The notes beneath the pieces were generated by a model. The model was not told where the DNA came from. It saw only the letters and a list, made by a program, of their open reading frames with translations, and searched no databases. A stretch of DNA of 64,000 bases from Flammeovirga aprica JL-4 (GTDB lineage Bacteria; Bacteroidota; Bacteroidia; Cytophagales; Flammeovirgaceae). This document shows positions 8,484 to 16,874 of the stretch, piece after piece. Positions within the stretch are counted from its first letter, which is position 1. Each line of letters begins with the position of its first letter. Location of the stretch: the NCBI RefSeq assembly GCF_012844305.1, contig NZ_JABANE010000006.1, positions 62,001-126,000 of the forward strand, written 5' to 3'. Both the position numbers and the translations under genes were made by a program.

Positions 8484-9563
8484 CTAGAAAGTGAAATTCA
8501 AACCTGCTTGACCTCCCACCCAAATGGCAGTTCTTGTACCGTGGCTAGAAGTTTCATCATAGAAAGCGTGTTCTGGTACATCTAAAGTACCTGCTTTTTC
8601 ATTTCCATCTAGTTTATATTCTGATGTGTATACATTCAATGAAGGACCAGCGTAGATATTGATGTTTTTCGTTAATCTCACTTGAACATTCAAATCTGCT
8701 TTGCTCAATAAATTTAAGCCAGTATCTTTCAAAGTATTATCGTATACAACTTGGTTAGCAGAAAGGTCTAATGCTAAGTTCACTCTCTTTGCCAATTCGA
8801 ACTGAGTACCAAAACCAGCACCAAATGTAGTTACATCTTTTTCGTTGAACTGAGTATAACCTGCTTTGAAGATGGTGTAGAATCTTTGCGTACCCATTTT
8901 GAAGTTCACATTACCCCAAACTGTTTCTCCAGCACCAACTTCAACAGCATAGTAACCATTTTTTACCACGTTGATCAAACCGATTGGAGTACCTTTAGCA
9001 CCTTTTCTTACCACGTTGATCAGACCGATCTGTCCACCATTCAAGCTGTCTGTGTAGTTAATCAGACCAACCTGCACTCCTACTAATTTACCTCTTACAG
9101 TATTGGTCAAACCAATTTGAGCACCGTTCATATCACCTCCAGAAACGTTGGAAATACCTGAGATTTGTGCACCATTCACTTCATTTTTAGAAAAGTTATT
9201 GATACCCGCTAAGTGCAATCCTTTAGCAGAACCAGTATTGAAGTTGCTGATACCTGATATTATAATGCCATTACTTTCACCTTTAGTGACGTTGGTAATA
9301 CCAGCAATCTGACCTCCAGAAACATTTCCGTTATTCACATTGGCAATACCACCTAATTCAAAATAATTCACACCGCCGTTTACGCCCCAAAGTATATTGA
9401 AAGAAATATCACTAGCAACATTTGTATTGGTTCCGTTCATTCCCACCGGATATAAGAATGAAACTTGGGCAACTTTAGATTCTTTTTCTTGAACTTGATC
9501 TTGTGCGAATAATGATGATGAGATTAATAAAAATGCGAAGATGTTTAAAAGTAGATTTTTCAT
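8484..9563 (-). CDS. Secreted glycine-asparagine repeat protein (LA_2272 surface-repeat-like), barrel-like C-terminus
   Basis: 359 residues. A signal peptide ends near LFAQ (residue 21). Residues about 71-203 hold nine tandem units of roughly 14-17 residues with the pattern G-[I/L]-x-N, for example GITNV, GISNF, GINNF, GLINV. These fit a surface-repeat family typified by Leptospira LA_2272. The last 150 residues alternate polar and hydrophobic positions and end in GLNFTF, the terminal aromatic signature of an outer-membrane strand. It is probably a surface or outer-membrane protein of unknown role. A GC-richer structured segment lies just upstream in its leader. Confidence 0.8.
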   Translation of the reverse strand: MKNLLLNIFAFLLISSSLFAQDQVQEKESKVAQVSFLYPVGMNGTNTNVASDISFNILWGVNGGVNYFELGGIANVNNGNVSGGQIAGITNVTKGESNGIIISGISNFNTGSAKGLHLAGINNFSKNEVNGAQISGISNVSGGDMNGAQIGLTNTVRGKLVGVQVGLINYTDSLNGGQIGLINVVRKGAKGTPIGLINVVKNGYYAVEVGAGETVWGNVNFKMGTQRFYTIFKAGYTQFNEKDVTTFGAGFGTQFELAKRVNLALDLSANQVVYDNTLKDTGLNLLSKADLNVQVRLTKNINIYAGPSLNVYTSEYKLDGNEKAGTLDVPEHAFYDETSSHGTRTAIWVGGQAGLNFTF

Positions 9564-9602
9564 CTGATTATTTATTTAGATATTTTTTTGTTTCAAATTA
9601 AA

Positions 9603-9698
9603 AGAGGGCAGGAGAGTGAACTTCACTTGACGTCATGAGTAGAAGTTGCTGTTTCTCCCGCTTCCGGTATTATGACCCGCACCCTGAGGTTTACCCCT
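9603..9698 (-). promoter_or_regulatory. Candidate structured leader RNA of the repeat protein
   Basis: A conspicuously GC-richer island in AT-rich DNA, 40 bases before the start at 9563. Read on the minus strand it forms an 8-bp helix (9661-9654 with 9615-9608), an enclosed hairpin (9646-9638 with 9627-9620, one bulge) and a possible loop pairing GUCAU/AUGAC (9676-9672 with 9636-9632). GGGG at 9697-9694 can pair either with CCUC next to it (UAAA loop) or with the far end at 9604-9607. The imperfect pairs are G-U on the minus strand but would be A-C mismatches on the plus strand, which supports a minus-strand RNA. A 12-codon frame (MTSSEVHSPALF, 9636 to 9598) overlaps it. A possible -7 box TAGATTTT lies at 9721-9714. 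No known riboswitch class was recognised. Confidence 0.5.
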
Positions 9699-9754
9699 AT
9701 TCTTTTTTGAAAAAAAATCTATTTATTTTTTAATCAGCTGATATATAGGTTTTT

Positions 9755-9795
9755 TTAAAATAAAAAAAGGCCGATTATTTTTCAATAACCGACCT
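9755..9795 (-). terminator. Intrinsic terminator of the chalcone-isomerase-like gene
   Basis: Minus-strand bases 9795-9784 pair with 9779-9768 over 12 bp including two G-U pairs, followed by a T-rich tail. It separates this gene from the repeat-protein leader. Confidence 0.8.
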
Positions 9796-9820
9796 CAAAT
9801 TTTCGACTTTATCTTTTTTC

Positions 9821-10540
9821 TTAGATCGAAAGAAGATTTTCTCTTAATGTAGCATCAATAGGAGTGTTTCCTAAATAGATGTTCATTAAAGCTTTTTTGA
9901 ATGCTTTGTTATCCGTTTGGAATAACTGCTCACCATTCTTAAAAAGAGTGACTTTGTTATTCTTACTGATAATTCTGAAGTGATCTCCTGTTTCGATCAG
10001 ATCACCGAAAGAAGCAATGTACTCTTTAATATCATCACTGATACTTTCTACATTACCTAAGTTAGACTTGTTGAAAGCTTCACCAAAAAGTTTTTCAACA
10101 GTTGTTACTTGAGATGTAATGATTTTGTCATGCTTTCTTAAGTCAGAAATAAATTGCTTTTCTTCTGCTGAAGCATCAGCGGCTGCTTTAAGGTCTGTGG
10201 CATAAGCGGCCTTGATTTTTTTGACAGTGTTTTCAGATTGAAGGTAATTGGATGTCATTACAAGGTCGATCACTTTTAGATCTTCACTGTAGATCAAACT
10301 GATCGCATCATCTGTACGGTTTTCAACATACAAAGCACATGAGAATACTTTTTTCAGACCTTTTGAAAATGCTCCATAACCATTGCTCTGTAGCGTTTGG
10401 TTAGTAACATTGATTGTTTCAGGAAATTCAACCTCATTAAAAAAATTAGTTTTGAAAGTAGGTTGGTTTTGTGCTTGGATCTGAAGTGAGGCAAAGAGTA
10501 AAACAATGCTTAGAAAGTTAATACGATAAACATTTTTCAT
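9821..10540 (-). CDS. Secreted chalcone-isomerase-like domain protein
   Basis: 239 residues with a signal peptide ending at QIQAQ (residue 24). The start of the mature domain (FPETINVTNQTLQSNGYG, then KKVFSCALYVEN) and the end (IYLGNTPIDATLRENLL) match bacterial chalcone-isomerase-like proteins (Chalcone_3), which are exported and not known to make flavonoids; fatty-acid binding has been proposed for the fold. The middle is lysine- and alanine-rich. The gene is monocistronic, with a terminator behind it. Confidence 0.82.
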   Translation of the reverse strand: MKNVYRINFLSIVLLFASLQIQAQNQPTFKTNFFNEVEFPETINVTNQTLQSNGYGAFSKGLKKVFSCALYVENRTDDAISLIYSEDLKVIDLVMTSNYLQSENTVKKIKAAYATDLKAAADASAEEKQFISDLRKHDKIITSQVTTVEKLFGEAFNKSNLGNVESISDDIKEYIASFGDLIETGDHFRIISKNNKVTLFKNGEQLFQTDNKAFKKALMNIYLGNTPIDATLRENLLSI

Positions 10541-10701
10541 GGAAGTTCACTTTTGATTTAATTATTTAAGTTAATTGACACTACAAAAATCCTAATATTA
10601 TATAACTATTCAAAGAAAAAGTTTAACAATAATGTTAATGTTGTTATATGTTTTAACAAATGTTGTTGTTATTTTTGAATTGTAATTTCATTATTTTAAT
10701 A

Positions 10702-10713
10702 TTGTTTAAACAA
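10702..10713. promoter_or_regulatory. Palindrome in the DoxX promoter region
   Basis: TTGTTTAAACAA is a perfect 12-bp palindrome. ATATTGTTT occurs both here and again at 10729-10737. The 255-bp divergent region between the secreted protein and doxX is rich in GTT/AAC triplets. A possible operator; nothing more is visible. Confidence 0.3.
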
Positions 10714-10795
10714 ATAAAACAAGAACAAATATTGTTTGAGTTTTAATTGTAAAATGCAGTTTTTAGGAAATATAGATTAGATAAAGCCTCAAATC

Positions 10796-11206
10796 ATGGA
10801 AAATCAAGCATTTGTAGAAGATCAGCCGGTAGTTTCAGAAGGAAAAGCAACAATGGCAGTAAGATATTTACTTGCCTTGATGATGATTGTTTTTGGATTA
10901 AACAAATTTCTGAATTTTATCCCTATGCCCCCTGCTAGTAAGGAGGTTGCACAGGTTTTTGGAGCATTAATGCTGATGGGAATCCTTCCGATCGTAGGAA
11001 TTCTTGAAATTGTGGGTGGATTGTTACTCGCAACAAAGATTGCTGTTCCTGCAACTTTGGTGGTTTTGGGAGCAATTGGTTTTAATGCTGTGTTGTTCCA
11101 CGCTACACTCGATCCCGCCGGAATAGGTGGATCTATAGCTTTCCTTGGCATGGTCATTTATCTAGCTTACGTATACAGATCAAAATTTGCCCCACTCTTT
11201 AGATAG
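10796..11206 (+). CDS. DoxX-family membrane protein
   Basis: 136 residues with four predicted membrane helices: about 22-42, 56-76, 78-98 and 109-128. The first helix with VFGLNKFLNF and the second with GILEIVGGLLL are typical of DoxX/DoxD-like proteins, small inner-membrane proteins linked in some bacteria to redox or thiol homeostasis. A 20-residue polar N-terminus precedes the first helix. It stands alone, with a strong terminator 46 bases behind the stop. Confidence 0.85.
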   Translation: MENQAFVEDQPVVSEGKATMAVRYLLALMMIVFGLNKFLNFIPMPPASKEVAQVFGALMLMGILPIVGILEIVGGLLLATKIAVPATLVVLGAIGFNAVLFHATLDPAGIGGSIAFLGMVIYLAYVYRSKFAPLFR

Positions 11207-11252
11207 AAATATACATACCTTAAGATTAAACTTGAAGTTTTAACCCATTGAG

Positions 11253-11280
11253 AGAGTAGCCATTATGGCTGCTCTTTTTT
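11253..11280 (+). terminator. Intrinsic terminator of doxX
   Basis: AGAGTAGCC (11253-11261) pairs with 11267-11275 over 9 bp including one G-U, loop ATTAT, followed by six T. Confidence 0.85.
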
Positions 11281-11367
11281 ATTGGACAAGTACTTAACCA
11301 TTTTTTGATACTCAAAAGTCATATTCTATCAATCTGTCACTAAACAGCAACGTTAAACAAGCTGTAT

Positions 11368-11450
11368 ATAGAATGATAAAAACGTAGTATAGACAGTAGT
11401 TAGATTAAAAAATTTGAAAGAGGTTGTCCAATGGGCGACCTTTTTTGTTT
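11368..11450 (+). ncRNA. Small-RNA-like repeat, copy A, ending in a terminator
   Basis: An 83-base segment shares its full length with a copy at 18617-18698. The core at 11384-11407 is identical over 24 bases. The end is a hairpin GGTTGTCC-AAT-GGGCGACC followed by TTTTTT. The stems of the two copies differ at several bases yet both still pair, using G-U pairs that only work on the plus strand. The doxX terminator lies upstream and the MFS start 72 bases downstream, so this unit is not the tail of a gene. A small RNA family is the simplest reading; no promoter was identified. Confidence 0.5.
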
Positions 11451-11522
11451 AATGCCATTTGTATAACTGCTGACTATATTATTACCTTTCTTTCTCAATT
11501 CCGCTGAAACAACAAACACTTC

Positions 11523-12701
11523 ATGAAAAATAAACTTACGCTTCCTCTTATTGTTACCGCCCAGTTTTGCTGCACTTCACTTTGGTTTGCAGGCAATGCC
11601 GTAATGAATGATTTAGTCAATAGTCTTTCTTTGTCGCCTGATGCACTTGGAGCATTGACTTCAGCCGTTCAGTTTGGTTTTATAATAGGCACACTTACTT
11701 TTGCTGTTTTGACCATTACAGATCGTTTTTCTCCCTCAAACGTTTTTCTTGTAAGCGCTTTACTAGGTGCTTTGTTTAATGCTGGGATTATTTGGGAAGC
11801 CAATACTTTGAATACATTGCTTCTTTTTAGATTCTTGACAGGCTTTTTCTTATCAGGCATTTATCCTGTGGGAATGAAAATAGCGGCGGATTATTTTGAA
11901 AAGGGGTTGGGCAGGTCATTGTCCTTTTTAGTAGGGGCTTTGGTTTTGGGAACAGCTTTTCCTCATTTATTGAAAGTACTGACAGATACAATGCCGTGGA
12001 AATATGTGATCATAGCCACTTCCATTTTAGCCACTGCAGGCGCATTTTTAATTTTCCTGTTTGTACCGGATGGACCTTTTAGAAAGCCATCGTCTCAATT
12101 CAGTTTCTATGCCATCAAAGATATTTTCAAGAAGCCTGCTTTTAGAGCTTCAGCCTTTGGTTACTTCGGTCACATGTGGGAGTTGTATACCTTTTGGGCT
12201 TTTGTTCCAATAATGCTTTACTCTTATCAAGAATTACATAGCGTACCAGCCTTTAACATCCCATTGCTTTCATTCATCATCATAGCCGTAGGAGGTTTAG
12301 CTTGTGTGATTGGTGGTTTTATTTCAGAAAAAATAGGAGTGAAACAAACGGCAAGAATAGCACTGACATTATCTGGCATATGCTGTTTGCTATCCCCTTT
12401 ATTTTTCATTTTAAATGCACCATGGGTTTTCGTTACATTTTTAGTGCTATGGGGAATGTTTGTGATTGCTGATTCTCCTTTGTTCTCCACATTAGTTGCT
12501 CAAAATGCTCCAGCAGAATTAAAAGGGACAGCATTGACTATTGTCAACTGTATTGGTTTTGCGATCACTATTGTCAGTATTCAATTATTGAGCGTGTTAC
12601 AAAATGTGATCAGTATAGAATACCTTTTTATCGTTTTAGCAGTAGGGCCATTGATGGGAAGAGTTTTGAATGAAGAGGGAAGAATTAAGAATGTAGAATG
12701 A
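11523..12701 (+). CDS. Major facilitator superfamily transporter
   Basis: 392 residues, with 11-12 predicted membrane helices. Typical MFS features include LLLFRFLTGFFLSGIYPVGM in the fourth helix region and GFISEKIGVKQTARIALTL between the two halves. The overall pattern resembles CynX/NarK-type anion transporters, but the substrate cannot be named. The last nine or so codons (EEGRIKNVE) lie within an inverted-repeat element at 12679-12779, suggesting that the original C-terminus was replaced when the element arrived. A small-RNA-like repeat lies directly upstream. Confidence 0.9.
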   Translation: MKNKLTLPLIVTAQFCCTSLWFAGNAVMNDLVNSLSLSPDALGALTSAVQFGFIIGTLTFAVLTITDRFSPSNVFLVSALLGALFNAGIIWEANTLNTLLLFRFLTGFFLSGIYPVGMKIAADYFEKGLGRSLSFLVGALVLGTAFPHLLKVLTDTMPWKYVIIATSILATAGAFLIFLFVPDGPFRKPSSQFSFYAIKDIFKKPAFRASAFGYFGHMWELYTFWAFVPIMLYSYQELHSVPAFNIPLLSFIIIAVGGLACVIGGFISEKIGVKQTARIALTLSGICCLLSPLFFILNAPWVFVTFLVLWGMFVIADSPLFSTLVAQNAPAELKGTALTIVNCIGFAITIVSIQLLSVLQNVISIEYLFIVLAVGPLMGRVLNEEGRIKNVE

Positions 12702-12779
12702 AGAATGCAGGTGTTTTTTTATCGGTTTACTCAGACCTTCTTGTTACGAACCACCTGCATTCTTCTCTCTTAATTCTTC
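12679..12779. repeat. Inverted-repeat element overlapping the end of the MFS gene
   Basis: The left arm has GAAGAATTAAGA (12679-12690) and GAAGAATGCAGGTG (12700-12713). The right arm has the exact complements at 12768-12779 and 12752-12765. The arms are built of GAAGAAT-like words and enclose about 40 bases. It lies between two convergent genes and supplies the MFS stop codon. It resembles the small palindromic intergenic repeats spread through many Bacteroidota genomes. Confidence 0.7.
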
Positions 12780-12789
12780 ATTCTTAACT

Positions 12790-13602
12790 CTATTCTACTC
12801 CTACGGTGATGGATGCCGAATCGTAATTGTAAGCAGAGAAATATCCTAAAGCATTATTTGACCAGTTGGAAAGTGGATTTCCAGGAGCAGCAGAACCGCC
12901 ACTTGGACCGCCACCACCACCAATGATGTCATTAAGAGAGTTGAAGTAATCATAAGAAGGTTCATCAAAGTGAATAAGTTTTACGTCTACAACATCTCCT
13001 ATTTCAAAAACTTTAAAACCTAAAGAAGTTTTGGGCTGATTGCCGTTGTTTCTTAAGTCATTAAAAACTCTCAGGTCATTTTCAGTATTCTGATATTCTC
13101 CATTCAAATCATGAGTAAGACGGTAGAAGTTTTCCACGTCTCCAGGATCAGTGTATTTGATATAAACATAGTAACCCGATTCTCTTGGACCGAAGCCTTC
13201 TTCATATTCAGAATAAATAGTATCAATAGCCACTTTATCAAGCATAGTGGTAGAAGCATTGTATACTTCATTGTCTACATTGACTTCTAGGTGGTATTCT
13301 GTATTGATGACAGCATTTACAGGAACAGAGTAACTTCCATTCCCTTTGCTAGGCACATCAATAGTCTGATCATTGTATTTTAATGTAATACTTGCATTAT
13401 CAATTTTTTCCGATGGAGAATTATCAAAATAGGGAGCAGTTTTAGAGATTTTTACCTCAAAATCATTTTCTCCTTCCATCAGAACTGCTTCGATTACAAT
13501 TCTTGGGGCAGCATCTTTTAAGTCTACATCAATCACTTTTTCGCAAGCTGTAACCAAAAAAGCGATAACTATTACTGAAACGATGAGTTGTATAGATTTC
13601 AT
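12790..13602 (-). CDS. DUF4249 lipoprotein partner of the TonB receptor
   Basis: 270 residues with a lipobox VTAC (Cys20) right before EKVIDVDLKDAAPRIVIEA, the hallmark start of DUF4249 proteins. IEAVLMEGENDFEVKISKTA and the later TDPGDVENFYRL also match. A glycine-rich loop (GGGGGPSGG) lies near 228. In Bacteroidota, DUF4249 genes regularly follow a TonB receptor gene, as here (15 bases apart), so it is probably an outer-membrane accessory to that receptor, comparable in position to SusD. The ligand is unknown. Confidence 0.88.
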   Translation of the reverse strand: MKSIQLIVSVIVIAFLVTACEKVIDVDLKDAAPRIVIEAVLMEGENDFEVKISKTAPYFDNSPSEKIDNASITLKYNDQTIDVPSKGNGSYSVPVNAVINTEYHLEVNVDNEVYNASTTMLDKVAIDTIYSEYEEGFGPRESGYYVYIKYTDPGDVENFYRLTHDLNGEYQNTENDLRVFNDLRNNGNQPKTSLGFKVFEIGDVVDVKLIHFDEPSYDYFNSLNDIIGGGGGPSGGSAAPGNPLSNWSNNALGYFSAYNYDSASITVGVE

Positions 13603-13617
13603 AATTAAGCAGTCGTT

Positions 13618-15942
13618 TTAGAATTTAAAATTGTAAGTAACTGAAGGAACCCATTTGAATAAAGCTACTTGTACAGCTTCTGTTTTATTAGGGTCCTCTT
13701 CATTTGGCTCAAAACTGATCGTGTAAGCATTTTCTCTTCCATAAACATTGTAAAGAGAGAAATTCCAGCTTGATTCAAACTTGTCCGTTTTCTTTCTGAT
13801 CCAAGTTAAAGCCAAATCTAGACGGTGGTAATCCGGCATTCTGTATCCGTTTCTTTCTGTGTAGTAAGGCACTACTTTACCATCTACTTCATATCTTCCT
13901 GAAGGGAATGTTACCGCATCTCCAGTGTAATAAACAAAGTTACCTGATAGTGTTACTTTAGGGCTTAGTTTATAAATGGCCACTAAGTTGATATCGTGAA
14001 TTCTATCTTGTCTGGCGGCAAACCACTGTCCGTTATTGATTTCATCAAACTGCTTTTCAGATCTGGCCAATGTATAACCTAACCATCCCGTAAGGCGTCC
14101 TTTATTTTTCTTGACCATAAATTCTAAACCATATGCTCTGCCTTTGCCGTACACTAAATCACCTTCCAATTGTTCATTCAAAAACACATTGGCACCCGTT
14201 TTATAGTCAATTACATTTTGCATGTCTTTGTAATAAGCCTCCACAGAAGTTTCGAAAGCATTGTCTTTGAAATTTCTGAAGTAGCCCAATGAGATTTGTT
14301 CTGCCTCCTGTGGTTTTACATTATTGGAACTCATAATCCAAGTATCCGTAGGAGAAGAAGATGTGGAATTACTCAACATGTGCAGGTATTGATAATTCTT
14401 GTTGTACCCTAGTTTCACAGAGCTTTTTGTGTTGATGATATAATTGGCAGACAGACGAGGTTCGAGCCCTCCATAATACTGCATTTGCTCACCATCACCG
14501 TATTTTTTAGCACCAATCACTTCACCTTTATCATTGTAATAGTATTCAGTACCTGTGCCTAAGCCTTGGAAAAGTGAGTAGCGAAGACCATAATTAATAC
14601 TCAAACGGTTGGAAACTTTAAATTCATCTTGAATATAAAATGCCCCTTCAATACCGTATTTCTGTTCAGAATTTTTTGGGTTGACACCTGTATTGGCTCC
14701 GGCAGATAAATTGCCTGGCTCTATGGTATGATTGATGGCATTGAAGCCAAATTTTAGCGTATGTTTTGTAGAAGCATAATAAGAGAAGTCCTGTTTGAAA
14801 TTGAGGTCTTTGATGACTGACTCCAAACCAATACGGTCTTCACCCGATCCAAAACCAAACTCATAGCTGTAATTACTGATAATGAAAGAAGTGTTGGAAA
14901 ATAGTTTACTATTGAAAACGTGATTCCAGCGTACAGTACCCGTTCCGTTGCCGTAATTCATATTGATAGATCCGTCTACGCCGAGTTTATCTTGTCCGAA
15001 ATATCCTGAAATGAAGATTCTATCTTTCTCTGAGATCCTGTAATTAGCCTTTAAATTAAGGTCATAAAAATAAAGACTGGAGTTCGAAAAACTTGGGTCA
15101 TTAGAAAGTCCTAGAAAGAGGTCTGCGTATGTTCTTCTGCCCGAAATCATAAATGAACCTTTGTCTTTTACAATCGGACCCTCCACAGTCAATCTTGAGG
15201 CAATAGTACCAATACCACCTGCTACTGTATGTTCTTTGGCATTACCATCTTTCATTCTAATGTCAAGCACCGAAGAAGTTCTGCCACCATATTCAGGCAT
15301 CATTCCCCCTTTATACATAGTAGCACCTTTGATGGCGTCACCATTAAAAACAGAGAAAAAGCCGAGAAGGTGAGAAGGGTTGTAAACGGGTGCTTCGTCC
15401 AAAAGCACAAGGTTTTGATCGAGTCCGCCACCACGAACATAGAAGCCTGAACCGCCTTCACCTGATGTTTTCACACCTGGCTGTGTCTGCATCACTTTTA
15501 TGATATCTACCTCCCCTCCGAAAGTAGGAAGTTCTTTGATGGCTTTAGTGTCAATTCTTGTAACACTACCTTCATTGGCAGTGATATTCCTATCTTCTCT
15601 TTCGGCTGTAACCACTACTTCCTCCAAACTTTGGGAAGCAGGTGAAAGCTCTAAAGATAGTGTTACATTTTTATCCAGTACAATTGATTTTTCAATCACC
15701 TCGTACCCAATGTATTTGTAAATAACGGTGTAGTTTCCTTGCGGTAAACTCAATGAATAATATCCGTAAGTATTGGCTGTAACACCCACGCCTTTAAGTT
15801 CTTTTACTGTTACCGTAGCAAATGGCAAGTCTTCGCCATTAGAGCCATCTTTTATTTGTCCGCTTAGGGTGTATTTAGTTTGGCCAAATGAAATAGATGA
15901 GATAAGAAGTAAGATGATGAGTAAGAAAGAATTAATATTCAT
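13618..15942 (-). CDS. TonB-dependent receptor with carboxypeptidase-like N-terminal domain
   Basis: 774 residues. The signal peptide ends at SFGQ. A CarboxypepD_reg-like beta-sandwich follows (about 25-105, LSGQIKDGSNGEDLPFATV). The plug begins at LEEVVVTAER and includes GGEVDIIKVMQTQPGVK, FYVRGGGLDQNLVLLDEAP and MPEYGGRTSSVLDIRMKDG. The remainder is a barrel ending in YNFKF. It imports an unknown ligand across the outer membrane. It is the first gene of a pair with the DUF4249 lipoprotein. A 21-bp-period direct repeat upstream and the adjacent LytTR regulator suggest direct control. Confidence 0.93.
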   Translation of the reverse strand: MNINSFLLIILLLISSISFGQTKYTLSGQIKDGSNGEDLPFATVTVKELKGVGVTANTYGYYSLSLPQGNYTVIYKYIGYEVIEKSIVLDKNVTLSLELSPASQSLEEVVVTAEREDRNITANEGSVTRIDTKAIKELPTFGGEVDIIKVMQTQPGVKTSGEGGSGFYVRGGGLDQNLVLLDEAPVYNPSHLLGFFSVFNGDAIKGATMYKGGMMPEYGGRTSSVLDIRMKDGNAKEHTVAGGIGTIASRLTVEGPIVKDKGSFMISGRRTYADLFLGLSNDPSFSNSSLYFYDLNLKANYRISEKDRIFISGYFGQDKLGVDGSINMNYGNGTGTVRWNHVFNSKLFSNTSFIISNYSYEFGFGSGEDRIGLESVIKDLNFKQDFSYYASTKHTLKFGFNAINHTIEPGNLSAGANTGVNPKNSEQKYGIEGAFYIQDEFKVSNRLSINYGLRYSLFQGLGTGTEYYYNDKGEVIGAKKYGDGEQMQYYGGLEPRLSANYIINTKSSVKLGYNKNYQYLHMLSNSTSSSPTDTWIMSSNNVKPQEAEQISLGYFRNFKDNAFETSVEAYYKDMQNVIDYKTGANVFLNEQLEGDLVYGKGRAYGLEFMVKKNKGRLTGWLGYTLARSEKQFDEINNGQWFAARQDRIHDINLVAIYKLSPKVTLSGNFVYYTGDAVTFPSGRYEVDGKVVPYYTERNGYRMPDYHRLDLALTWIRKKTDKFESSWNFSLYNVYGRENAYTISFEPNEEDPNKTEAVQVALFKWVPSVTYNFKF

Positions 15943-16010
15943 ACTAAAATTAAGTTATGATTTAGTACAAATATTAACATTCTATCTCATTGGAAAAGGA
16001 AAAATTAACA

Positions 16011-16042
16011 TCAAACGGGCATTTTAATACTTCAAACGGGCA
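16011..16042 (-). promoter_or_regulatory. Candidate LytTR binding site (21-bp direct repeat) before the TonB receptor
   Basis: TCAAACGGGCA occurs at 16011-16021 and again at 16032-16042, exactly 21 bp apart and in the same orientation. Read on the minus strand each copy is TGCCCGTTTGA, which contains the CGTT core of LytTR sites. LytTR proteins are known to bind two short direct repeats two helical turns apart. On the minus strand a near-consensus -7 box TAATATTTG (15976-15968) lies 34 bp downstream, so the repeats sit where an activator would bind. The LytTR regulator gene is immediately upstream. Confidence 0.6.
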
Positions 16043-16112
16043 GTGTATTTTGTTGTGGAAAATAGTAACCCAAATTCAGTATAACTGCGTAAAGTATGTT
16101 TCAAATATCCCC

Positions 16113-16874
16113 TTAGTCTTGAAGCCATTTTAAAAAATCGCTGGCTTTGGCTTTGCTGACAACGATGTCTTCTGGAATGTCGACTTGAGTTTCTACCAGC
16201 AGTTTTCTAGCAAAATATTTTGATACATGATTGATTGCATTTCTATTAACTAGGAATTGACGGTTGATTCTATAAAAATCAGAATTCAAGCTTGATTCCA
16301 AGGTATCTAGTGACTGATCTGTAGGGTATTTTTCTCCATCAAAAGTATAAATATAAGTCACGCTAGAGTCAAGGTGTATTAATGCAATCTGTAATGTATT
16401 GACAGGAATAATCTTTTCACCTTTAAAAATCAGAATATTCTTCTTGACATTTTTTTTAGGTACGCCCGATAGTTCAGCAATGATACTATTGAAATCTTGC
16501 GTATCATGACTGTTGCTTTTGATCATGCGGTCTACTTTCTGTAGCGTTTCCGTAATAGTAGTATTGTCAAACGGTTTCAAGATGTAATCAATACCGTTGA
16601 CTTTAAACGCTTCCAAGGCGTATTCATCATAAGCAGTGCAGAAAACAATGGGTACTTTACAGTTGACCTCCTGAAAAATTTCAAAACTAAGTCCATCGGG
16701 AAGCTGAATGTCTGAGAAAAATAAATCAGGCATCGGGTTGTGCTTGAGATACTCTATCGCTTCGTCTACCGTGGTGAGTTTTGCTTGAATAGCATGATCA
16801 GAACTGTACTCTAAAATCAGAGATTCGAGCTCATCAGCCATCAGGTATTCGTCTTCAATAATTACAATATTCAT
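16113..16874 (-). CDS. LytTR-family response regulator
   Basis: 253 residues. An N-terminal receiver domain has the acidic pair EDE (7-9), the phosphoacceptor Asp55 (LFFSDIQLPDG), and a KPF lysine (ILKPFDN). The C-terminal LytTR DNA-binding domain ends with FYRINRQFLVNRNAINHVSK. It overlaps the histidine kinase gene by 4 bases (start inside the kinase stop), so they are translationally coupled. It lies upstream of the TonB receptor and DUF4249 genes on the same strand and is their likely regulator. Confidence 0.93.
   Translation of the reverse strand: MNIVIIEDEYLMADELESLILEYSSDHAIQAKLTTVDEAIEYLKHNPMPDLFFSDIQLPDGLSFEIFQEVNCKVPIVFCTAYDEYALEAFKVNGIDYILKPFDNTTITETLQKVDRMIKSNSHDTQDFNSIIAELSGVPKKNVKKNILIFKGEKIIPVNTLQIALIHLDSSVTYIYTFDGEKYPTDQSLDTLESSLNSDFYRINRQFLVNRNAINHVSKYFARKLLVETQVDIPEDIVVSKAKASDFLKWLQD

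Noticed and set aside
9603..9698. TPP, FMN or cobalamin riboswitch
   Set aside because: Short fragments on the minus strand recall parts of the TPP and FMN consensus, but the remaining conserved blocks (for example CUGAGA of TPP) are absent and the helix order is different.
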